From the NCBI GenBank assembly GCA_951213105.1, contig OX578145.1, positions 117,507,239-117,571,238 of the forward strand: a DNA stretch of 64,000 bases, read 5' to 3'. Under the pieces are notes generated by a model that did no database searches, was not told where the DNA came from, and was given only the letters and a program-made list of their open reading frames with translations. Source of the DNA: Amaurobius ferox. Taxonomy: Eukaryota; Arthropoda; Arachnida; Araneae; Amaurobiidae. Positions 22,055 to 32,400 of the stretch are shown piece by piece; within the stretch, counting starts at the first letter, position 1; every line of letters starts with the position of its first letter. The translations under genes and the position numbers were made by a program.

Positions 22055-22634
22055 AATCTGATGTGGGCAACACATGACTTTCCTTATATAATGCAATGAA
22101 TGCACTACTTTAACAGTAAAAACAATAGGTTATTCTTATAGTAGATATATTCTTTCCAAGATATTGAATTTTCGACAATAAGTCGTCATTTTCATTGATT
22201 TAGCCATTTTGATTGATTTTTTTTTTTCTTTTCATTGATTTTATCGTTAATTTAGCAACATTTCACCAAATTCGTCGCCAAAATTTCGCCAAGTGTTATG
22301 AATGGAGAAATAAGTTATTCTTACAGCAGATAAATGACTATTGGCGCTCAAATACAAAAGTATTACTCAAAGTATCTTTTTGCATGAATGGAACGAGCTA
22401 GATCCACGAGAATGATGTCACCCAATTTATCGCATGATATTATATATGAAAAGTGAAGATGTTTCTCAATAGATAATACTTTTTTTTTTATTTTACATGA
22501 TTTTTTGATATTTTTTTTTTTTTTTTTTTTAAATGTGCAATATCTCGAGAACGGTTCATGCTAGCGTTCTAAAATTTATGTCAATCGTTTTTTAATGAAA
22601 AATTACATAAGAAATGTCTATTTGTGTAATTTTA
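22055..22634 (-). mobile_element. Helentron-like element, copy 4, 5'-truncated inside the LTR
   Basis: It begins TCTGATGTGGGCAACACATG and follows the family up to the GAAATGTCTATTTG segment, where it stops abruptly. The palindromic end and microsatellite are absent. Instead the sequence folds back on itself at the break (22615-22649). Confidence 0.6.
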
Positions 22635-22649
22635 TTACACAAATAGACA
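22615..22649. repeat. Fold-back hairpin at the truncation point
   Basis: TGTCTATTTGTGTAA, a 5-nt loop, then TTACACAAATAGACA: perfect 15-bp arms. The left arm is element sequence and the right arm is its inverse copy, placed exactly where the element ends. Confidence 0.85.
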
Positions 22650-25040
22650 CTTTGGCCAGGTTGACCTATTGATTAAAGCATACGTTGTTGACTTCGGTGA
22701 TAAATCGAGGAAATATTAATCTTGAAGGTCTGTACGAACTAAGCTTCTATCTAAGATCTTCGAAAGCACTCAGTGTAACAACACCAAATTATTCAGCAAT
22801 CGTTGAACCTTGCTTACCTGTAGAAGTATTGAAAGCATGAGACAGGTACCGTCTTAATCGAGATACAGATTCTGAAAATCCGGTAAAAGAAAAGTTGCTT
22901 GAAGAACTCATGAAATTTATGGGAAATGAAGTAGAAATGGAAGAGCATATAGAGCTTTGACTAAATACGATTTTCACACAGCAGTCAAGACTCGAAAAGA
23001 TACTATTCAATTTCAAAGAGCTTCTGGGTCTTCAGCAGCGGCTTTTATATCACACTTACATTCATGTTATCCAAGTAAGTTTAGCTGTATGTTTTGTGAG
23101 CGTCCACATAGCAGTCAAAATTGTGGAAAACTATCGCAATAACATTGTAAGATAGAAAATCCAAAGTAATGCAAAGAAATTGCTACCTGGTATGTTTAAA
23201 ATATGGTCATATGGCAAAAGTGTGCCAAAGAGCAGTAAAGTGTATTATTTTTGAAAGACGTCATTATGCGCTGCTTTGTCCCGATTTACCAAAGAAAAAT
23301 AAAAAACCCTCATCTAAAGAACAAAAACAAAGATGAAAATGCAGCTACTTTTTTGCCTGTACAGGTATCTCAAAATATTTACCTAAAAACTCTCATGGTA
23401 TGACTTCGAAATAAGCATGAAACTCAGTGCATATGGATATTGTTGGTCGATGGCTCTCATCGCTCCTATATTGAAAAAGTTTTACTAAAGAAATGATGCT
23501 AGCTCCTTCTGGCAATGAAATGTTATCACAGAGACTGTTTGGTGGAGATCAAACCCCAAAAGCGATACACAGAAATATAATATTACGGCAGAAAGTCTTG
23601 ACAGTGCATTTTAATGTCAAATATCTGTTCTGGATCAACCAAAAATCTGTTGAGACCTTTCCGAGAATACGAGATGAGACGTTGTTTTTTGCACTAGCAG
23701 TACGTGGAATTGTGCTTTCTGACATTGGCGACGATAATCCGCGCTTACGAATTCTGCTTGGTGCAGAATGATTGGAAAAATATTGACGGAAAGAATTGAA
23801 GTATTACAATCAAGAATTTCAGTATTAGAAACACGACTTGGTGGAGCATTTTAGGAGCTGGGGAAAGAAAATCAGCAATCAATTTAATGACACTTATCTT
23901 GCAGAATTTGAAAATTCCCAAATTATGGGAATTAGAAACACTGGGGATTACTATTCCCATTGAAAGTGAAACTGTGAAGTTTCTGGAAGAAACGTTGGCA
24001 TATTTCCAAAAGATAACTGACATAAGAAACTGGAGATATGTACCAGACGAAATCTTCCCTGCTGAATTATTGGAGAAAATATGGTGGGAGGTTTTTTCTT
24101 ACTTGAGAGAACCTGAAATATCTTTGCCACATGCTGAAATAGCTGAAATAACTGAAATAACTTGTCCTGGAGAAGCTTTATCAGAACGACAAAATAGTGT
24201 GATTACGAATGTAAAAATTGAAAAAGAAGAGAAAATTGGAAGCAAGTTTCTTTACTTCTCTAAAAATGTTTCAATTTTCATAATGGTTGTTTGGTTATCC
24301 CAATTTTGTCATAATTCCAGGAAAAATGCTGCAAAACTTTCACCAGTACTCACTTGCGAAGAGATAGAAAAGACTGAAATGACCATTCAGAAAATAATAC
24401 AAGCAAAATGGCCATCTGATATTTTTATGAAATGGTCTCGCTCGATTCAATTCTACGAGGAAAAAGACTTACTGAAAATTAAAACACAATTTATTCTTTC
24501 TGATGATCCCCGTGAATACCAACGTTCTATTGTACTTTCTGATTATCCTGTTGTAGGACGACTGATAGAACTGACTCACAGAAATCTGCAATACATTGAC
24601 GTACAGATTCCTTGGGAGAGTGGTTCGAAATGTACTTAATAATTGGGGGTCCTGCATGCGTCATTCGTCTAAATTAGTGGTTCAAGAGTGTCTTCCTCTA
24701 CCAGTTAATAGAATTAGGATCTATTTTTCTAAAAAGAAATGTGAAAACATGGATAGTGTTACACACTTGCGTTGTTTACCGTGCAATACACATAGAACTA
24801 CATTCAGAAAAGACGCCATTACTGTCTCAGATTCAGAAGCACATCACTATTGATGTGAAGTTTATAAAAGAAGAAAAACAAGGGAAAAGAATGACTCTTC
24901 GTCTTCAACAATACAAACCAAAATGACTAGTCATGGTCGTCGAGTGATTCCCCCCAAATTGAAATTGTAATATGCTGTATTATTAACATTTAAGTTTTGA
25001 ATTGATTATGCTGGACTAAATATTTCAAAAGGTAGAGGGA
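22650..25040 (+). pseudogene. BEL/Pao retrotransposon internal region (gag-pol remnant)
   Basis: Domains appear in BEL order but in broken frames: a gag-end Cys/His box CMFCERPHSSQNC (about 23090-23125), a second knuckle region with CLKYGHMAKVC (about 23195-23230), and a protease-like VDGSHRSYIEK (about 23446-23480) in which one residue of the usual D(S/T)GS is missing. The pol frame 23887-24639 follows, then an integrase scrap VLHTCVVYRAIHIEL (about 24752-24797). Reverse transcriptase and RNase H are absent. A purine tract (AAAGGTAGAGGGA, 25028-25040) directly precedes the 3' LTR, as expected of a polypurine primer. Confidence 0.75.
23887..24639 (+). pseudogene. BEL/Pao pol fragment with internal deletion
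   Basis: This 250-codon open frame starts with the segment after the protease (KLWELETLGI, residues 13-22) and then jumps at about residues 40-46 to TDIRNWRYVPDE, the C-terminal side of the RNase H domain. The whole reverse transcriptase and most of RNase H are missing without loss of frame. The rest contains the linker ending in RLIELTHRNLQY, the start of the integrase zinc-binding domain. The M at 23887 is internal to pol, not a native start. It is inactive as a polymerase. Confidence 0.75.
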
Positions 25041-25084
25041 TGTAGCAACTCAATGAACGGACTCTTTCACGTATTACATTACTG

Positions 25085-25473
25085 TTGTTGTTGTTGTTGA
25101 GACCCAGACCGTCCGACCTACCAGAAAGGTGTAAGGTAACTGTTTGGACGGCCGGGAAGTGTCACCCAATTTAGACCGGAACCCAGTGTGGGAGGCATCC
25201 ACAGGGACCGTACCCTCCTTCCTCTACCACCAACCTCTCGGAAGAACTTACGGACCCACATGTTTAACGTGATCGTACTCCGCATGAACACGGAGACAGT
25301 TGTGGCAGCGTGCAAATCCAGCGCGCAAACCGCCGGGCTACCGCGCCCGAAATGTGCCAACAGCACGCGGCATTCCCAGGTGGTCACCCACCCAAGTACT
25401 AACCGCGCTCGATGTTGCTTGACTTCGGTGATCTAACAAGAATCGGTGTTTTCAGCACGGTACGGCCGTTGGC
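25085..25473 (-). mobile_element. 5S rRNA-derived SINE (SINE3-like) with 14-bp target duplication
   Basis: Perfect direct repeats GTATTACATTACTG flank the element at 25071-25084 and 25474-25487. On the - strand it opens with a 118-nt 5S rRNA-like head, continues with a unique body of about 270 nt and ends in a (CAA)n tail (25085-25099). GC content is far above the surroundings. Perfect target duplications and an internal 5S promoter indicate a fairly recent insertion by LINE machinery. The partner LINE is not identified. Confidence 0.9.
25356..25473 (-). pseudogene. 5S rRNA-like head of the SINE
   Basis: The - strand reads GCCAACGGCCGTACC at the start, then GATCACCGAAGTCAAGCAAC (A-box region), GGTTAGTACTTGGGTGGGTG and ACCACCTGGGA (C-box region), and ends GCGTGCTGTTGGC, colinear over the full 118 nt with eukaryotic 5S rRNA. 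Several differences lie in the 5' third. It is embedded in a SINE, so it is not a 5S gene, but the internal RNA polymerase III promoter looks preserved. Confidence 0.9.
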
Positions 25474-25640
25474 GTATTACATTACTGTGATCAAATTTAT
25501 CTGTTGTAGCAACAGTAGAGAGCAATGTTTGAATATTTTTGGAAAGAGTTACGATATGTTTTCTTTACGTTATTCTCTCGCTACGCATTGTTTATAAAAG
25601 AGTGGGAGATATATTAGGCAAAGTTGTGACACATTTTAAC

Positions 25641-26444
25641 TATATATATATGAGTCGTACAATTCTAATTGTGATCTGTAATTGCCGCAAGAAACCATTA
25701 AAAACAGCCAAAATAGCTGAAATTCATCTTTGCATGCTTTAAATACTTTGTAGAAAACACTGAAGTAAAAGGAACTCTAATTCAACCTAAAAGAATGGTA
25801 GTAAAATGATTTTAAATGCTTTTAGAAATCGCCAGTAAAACAAATTTATAATGAGTCAGATGTTTTAAAAACCACCTAATCCAAAGAAAACTATCCAGTT
25901 CGCTGAAATTTTTAAAAAATTACATTATGTGCTCAAATATGAATAATAGTTTCAATGAATTTCTATAATTATACATATGTAAATAGAAAAAGATGCTTTA
26001 TTTACATAGAAATGTTTCCATCCAAAATACGGTGAAGTAAGACAAAAAAATAGAATCTCCATGTTTTAGAGCACATAAATAAAATGCATCATCAAATAAT
26101 TTATCACATCAAACAACATGTATGCAGTGTGAAAACGTTTATTTCAGCGTAGGGAAAGTAAAAAATGTTTGACTGGCTTGTGATGTCAGAAGTTGGCCAC
26201 TCCTATGTTAACCCCCATTTATATATGCGTCTACCCTAATCCTGAGACTTCTATGATTTTCCCTAAATTCCCTTTTTCTATGAAACCGAATAGAATCGAC
26301 TAAATAAATCGGTTTTTAAGCTAGCATAATTTGCATAAGTCAATTGCTCTTGATATAAATATAGAGGGATTTTTCAATTGAATCCTTACCTTTAAAAAAA
26401 CGGCAGTAAAAATTATTGTAGATTAATTGAACTAATTTTCTGAA
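25641..26444. other. Upstream region of MED20
   Basis: AT-rich sequence with no TATA or other core promoter element that can be asserted. The transcription start of MED20 cannot be placed by eye. No other gene or repeat family is recognised. Confidence 0.4.
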
Positions 26445-26458
26445 ATGGGCGTTGTCAG
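26445..26458 (+). CDS. MED20: MED20 coding exon 1 (14 nt)
   Basis: ATGGGCGTTGTCAG precedes a GTAGG donor and supplies MGVV plus two bases of a Ser codon completed by exon 2. MGV is the expected Med20 N-terminus, and the phase fits exactly. It was chosen as the upstream ATG-GGN-GTN next to a donor in the correct phase. Such a short match carries some risk. Confidence 0.7.
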
Positions 26459-29400
26459 GTAGGATTTTGATATCTGATGGAGAATTTAACAATATGCCTA
26501 CTTTTTTCATAAGCTCTTTATGTTATTGATTTTACTGTTGATACTTTAAATGTAATACTAAACTTGCATCTTAACACTTTAGTTACAGAAAAATTGTACA
26601 GTACAGTAAATATTGTAGTTTTGACTTAATATTTGATTTAATTCGTGAACTAGCTGCCGAAATTTTTATTGAGTACGCTTTTTAAAGACATCATTTTCGC
26701 TTCAATGGCCACGAACTTGTATGCTAGTGAAATGTTTAAAGTGTTTGAGTAAACGCATTAGACATCCATTTTCTGGAACGTTTTTAAGTATTTCAAGCAT
26801 TTATCTCAATTTGACAACCAGTACTCTGGCCTTTAAAAATGTGCTTGTAGTTATTTGCCTAGCGGGTCCAGTTCTCTGCTTTTAACCTGATATTTTGTAT
26901 TTATATAGAAATATATTTAATTTATTGATCTTTAAAACTTAACGAGTCCTTGACCAGTAGATAAGACTCGAGCTCAAAGCTTTCCCTATCATGAAGCATC
27001 TGTCTGTCATTGTTAGGATGCCAATGTTTATGTGTTCTCCCATATGTTTACGAAAATAGCATGTTGAATGTTGAAGACCAACCCAAGGGTTTATGGTAGC
27101 AAGATGTGTGGCCGGACGAAAATAGCATGTGTAATTCATTCACGTATCATAATTGGTTATGACATTGGGTTGTTTAAAGAAGGTACTGAATTTAATTTCA
27201 AAATCAGTTTAAAGAACTTCCAAATAATTTGGAACCCTTATAGTTCCAGATTTGTTTAATTTTGTTGCAATCAAAGAATATTCCAATGTTACAGTTTACA
27301 CCATAAGTCTGTTTATCATAGTTATTAAAAAAAAAAAATCATTTAAATAGCTGTATAAATCTACCTTGATTTTTTAAACCTCCTTTTAGTCCTGAAATCT
27401 CAACTTATGGTACATGCTGTATTCTGAAGATGTGGAGTTTTGGTGGCTTTCTAAAACTTCATTGGGAATCTTAACATTTTAAAACAAATGACTGAGCTAT
27501 ATTACTCGGTGATTGATAGATCCTTACGGCGCACATAAGGATAATTGTTAATTTTCAGGTTCCAAAAAATTTAAAACTTCAATAGTTTCTAGAAACTTGG
27601 AATAGGTTCTAGGAAATGCCTTCTAAGATTTCTAATAGATGACTGAGCTGTTTAACATGATTAATAGAATTTTAATCATTATGTTCATGTCAGAAATGAC
27701 ATTTTGGCTTTTGTTCCATATTGAAATTAACATCGGGAGAAAGTGTGCATTATGCATAATTCACTTTTATGCATTAACAGGAGATGCAGTATTTAAAAAT
27801 TTCATTCATATTAAAAGTAACTAAATGTAAATGTATTAAATAATATACTCATTATGAGTAATAAAATTGTTTTTCACTTGCCTATTAACTAAGTTTCAAA
27901 ACTTTAAACAAAAAATGAAACTCTTGGTGTTCAACTGACATAAAATTACTGCTGTTGCCAATGTAATGGATGAAAAGAAATTTCTTTTCAGACACCATTG
28001 CAAAGTTTCAGGTTTTTGAGAACAAGTGTGTATCAACAATTTGGTAAAATATCATTAAAAATAAGAATCCTTTTACACATATTTCTTAAAATTCAACTAT
28101 TTCTCGTATTTTACTGATGTAATTAAGATATCAAAACTCAACACATCACTTGGGGATAAATTATTTTTATAAAATCAAAAGTATATTCAATACTAAAATC
28201 TGTACTTTAGCATTGTCTGGGATTTAAAATAGATTACCGTGGCACAGTTAGTGTATACCAATGCAATAGAATTTTATTTTCATTGTAAGTAAACGCATTA
28301 AAACATTATTTGGTATTCGCTGAGTTAGTGTAGTATTTATCAGAAGCTTGTCACTTAAATCCCGGATAACTCCAGATACATCTTTTATTAAATTGCAAGC
28401 ATTCATAAGTTATCAGGAAACTTAAAATCACTCTCAATGATCACTTCATCAAAATATATTCACTGATGGTATTTGAAAATTAGCAAACTTAAATTCAGTC
28501 TGAAAGAACTCAGAGTATTATCACTCACCAAAATTGTAAATTAAATGCAAAGTTTCAATGAATAATGTATTAATAGAATAAAGATCGGCAAGTTTAAACG
28601 AAATTAACCTCCTAAAATTTTGGACAATCAAGATTGTATAGTATTCATAAGTTATCGGGGAAAACTTTGATAACTCGGTGATCACGTATCGGAAATATAT
28701 TCAATGGTGATATTTAAAAGTAAACCAATTTAAATTCAGTCTGAAAGATTGCTCAAAATAGTTGGATCAAATAGATAATTAATCGGTAGATAATCAATAG
28801 ATCAAAAATTTAGAATTGGATAGACATTTATATGGTTAGCATTTCAAGAGCTCTGTGCAGATAATTTTATAACTTATGATCAGTGGCGTAGCATCCATAG
28901 CACCTAAAATGATGAGCCTTCCCTGTATAAAATCTAGTTTAAAGAATTATTTAAACATTCTTAATTTTTTAAATAACTGTGCGAATGTATATTTTAGAAA
29001 ATGGTTACTTTATTTGCTGAAAGTAACATGTTTCAAAGTATTTTTTCCCATTAAAACAAGTCTTTTAAAGTATCAAACTTAAATTTTGCAGCCCATAACT
29101 TTCAATACCAATAACATTGTATTGAAACCTTCAGACACTTCTGTGGCTGATAATGTGTGTAATGAGTGCTTGGAAACTGGCCTTAAAGTGGCTATTGCTT
29201 CCCTCCTTTGCAAACAGTGATTGGATGTGAAACATGTATCCTAATGACGTAGGTGAAAAATGTGAAAGAAAATTTCTCTGAAAGGCTAATGGTTCTGCCT
29301 TTTTGGGTCAAACAAGGTGTTAATCTCGTAGAAAATAACATTTTATAATTCTAAATAAGCCATCATGAATAACTTGTCACTCTCCCAACTTTATATCAGG

Positions 29401-32400
29401 ATGGAGAAATAGACTACCTATTGTACTTCACCAACTAAGTTTATTATATCTGTTTCAATATGGCGAAGCATCCACTTGCATATTTGGGAGTTTTAGAAGG
29501 AATAAATCGGATTTCATTTCGGTAATCACCTGTTACATGAAAATCTGTTTTACAAAGGCAATTAATATTTCTAGTTAATCTTATAGTTACAATATGCTAA
29601 AAATAAAGTTTTCATGGTATTTATCAATAATATACAAAATTGTTTAAGGACACTGTTGATTATTAATTTTCAATTAACTTAGCTTATTGCATTCCAAAAT
29701 TTTCACCCATTTTTAGTGCTCTTGAATTGTTCAATTTTGCTAGTTCTAGCTGTTTATATTTACAAAACTTATTTTTGTCACTTGCTAATAATCTAATTTA
29801 TTTCTACTTCATATTTAATATAATTGCTGAAAGGTTGATCATAATTTAGAAATATGAAACATCTAAAATGCTATATCTTGTATGTATTCATCTTGCATAG
29901 GTAACAATTTAAAATCTCATGTATTTCATGCTCTTTTCATTTTTGTTAAATTATATTTTACTCATCAAAAAAATACTTGAGTGAATTCAAATATAAATTT
30001 CATATGCAATAACAGCAAACCCTTTCTAATTTAAATTTCCGAGCCTTCAGTCTCTCCAGTCAAATCTTGCGTTATACTACTGATAACTATAGCATATCTG
30101 CCAATTCTCCCGGTTTTTCTTCATATATCCCAATCTCCTGGTTTTCGGTTATTTCCCCCTCCCCTTAAGCAGAGTGAATTTCCACTTTTGTAATCTGTTT
30201 AAATTGTCTAAAATTTTAATTGTGTTTTATACAGAAACTATTTTTAAAATGTATTTATAATTAAATGAAGGTTATTTTGCAGTATCATGAAAATTGGCAT
30301 TGTGTGGGATCCTTCATGTATTTAGTTTAATTGTAAAAATAATTTTCAATTTTATAATTTGTTTGCATAGTCTAAAATTTTTGTAATTGGTGTTTTATAC
30401 AGAACCATTTCTCAAATATATTATTAATGAAATGGACTATTCTCTGAATAACGGTATTAAAATGAAACAATTTGGGTACTTAACAAATGTAACTACAGTA
30501 GAACCCCACTTAACCGGCTTAATTAGGACAGAGGGTAAGCCAGTTACGAGAAAATCCAGTTAAACAGGAGTGATTTAAAAAATGGGTAATCCATGGCATT
30601 TCTCTTATAACATAGAGTATCTAACAGAGCTATAAGGAAAATCGTGCATTATAAACATATTTAAACAAATTAAAGCAAAATAAGTACTACACTACTATTA
30701 AAAATTTTATTTAAGAGTACATAAAGAAAATTAAAAAATTGCACTGTGCTAGTATACATACAATTGCGTTACTATTCTTTAAAGAAATCAGTTACTTTTT
30801 TGTTTTAAACTTTAATACCGATTTTTGGCTGAAGTCCTGCCATTTCTTTAACATTGCATCAATTACGTGGAGGTTGATTGTTGTTCAGCATAACAAAGAG
30901 CCACTTCTAAAGCATTCATTCCATCGGTATGGGAAACTAGCAAGTCTGTTGGTGAATCTGAATCATCCAAATCGTCCGCAACATCTTGAGGTGCATCAAT
31001 GATAGTCTGGATGATGTCTTTGTCAGATAACATTTAGATGCCCAAATCATTATAAATTTTAAACCACTCTTCGACATCTACTTCTGTAATATCACTGCAG
31101 CCTTGAACAGCTTCAAAGGTTTTGGTGAAGCTTAATGCAAAGAGTTCTGTTGCTGGCATTTCATCAATCACTTCAGATGATTTCTTTTAGTGTTGTATAG
31201 GGGAGCCATTAGCTTCCGCCACACTTTCTTTAAAGTTAGAAGTGGGCATTTCTGACCATGCTGAGGCAACCATGTATGCCACATCTTTAATATTGATAGC
31301 CTTTATTGAGTCAATAAGGTTGACATTAATGTCTTCATTTTGTAATGCTACCAGTAGCTTCCGACGGTATCTTCGTTTAAGAGATTCAATTACACCTTGA
31401 TTCATTGGTTGAACAAGTGACATAACATTAGGTGAGAAGAAAACTGCTTTTATATTTCCCACCTTAAGTTCTTTATTTGGATGTGACTGAGCATTATCTA
31501 GAAGCTAGATTGCTTTTAAGGGCAACCCTTTGGATTACAAATGCTTTTCAACTGCAGGAACAAACTGTGTGAAACCATTCTTTAAAGAGGAAAGTGTTCA
31601 TCCAAGCAGATTTTTGAGCTCTATAATGAACTGAAAGGGAAGCCATATTAATGTTTTTAAATGCCCTTGGCAGCCTTTACTTTCCTATAGCATAATCGGT
31701 AACTTGTGTGCCAGTAGAATTGCTAAACAGATAAAGTTACCCTATCTATTTTTTTTTATATCCAGGGGCAGCTGTTTCTGTTTTAAATGCTAAAGTTTTA
31801 GAAGGTAGCATTCTATAGTACAGACCAGTTTCGTCTACATTGTATAACTGTTCTGCTGTTAAGCTTTCTTCAGTGATAATTTCTTCTAGTTTGGCTTGAA
31901 AACAATTTACACCCTCTGGGTCAGCAGACAATTTTTCACAAGAAATGGTGAGCTGATAAATGCCATGCCTCTTTTTCCATCTGTTTAGCCAACCTTCACT
32001 AGCAACAAATTCTTGATTTCCAATTTTTTTATGTAGAGTCAATGCCTTTTCTTTTAAAATAGGACCTCTGATGGGCGTTCCTTTCTCTCATTCTTGGTTA
32101 AACCAAAGCAGTAATGCCTTTGTCCAAATTTTCTAAATTAGGCTTCAATGTTAAACGCGACTCTAGTCCATTCTTTGACGTTAATCTGCTACAAAATGCC
32201 TCTATCTCATTCAGTTTCCTCTTCCAGTTGCTGACGGTATTCACTCAGACACCAAAATCTTTAGAGTGATTATCTTTAATTTTCACCTGTCCATTCTTTT
32301 TATAGCATTAAGTATTTTGTCCATAGATACCACAACTTGCTTTCTTTTACCTTCTACACTAGACATTTCCCTCTTCAACAATGTTACCTCTACAACTAAT

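Larger units (their letters stand above)
25041..25640 (+). mobile_element. BEL/Pao retrotransposon 3' LTR, split by a SINE
   Basis: It begins TGTAGCAACTCAATGAACGG immediately after the polypurine tract and matches the 5' LTR on both sides of the SINE at 25085-25473. A TATA-like TTTATAAAAG at about 25587-25596 fits the U3 promoter. The downstream limit is not visible because the 5' LTR lost its end, so 25640 is approximate. Confidence 0.65.

Noticed and set aside
22686..22712. GTTGTTGACTTCGGTGAT resembling the 5S segment in the SINE
   Set aside because: Only about 17 bases match, with no continuation into the rest of 5S or the SINE body; treated as chance.
25356..25473. A functional 5S rRNA gene
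   Set aside because: The 5S-like part is fused to a SINE body, lies within target duplications and has differences in the 5' third.
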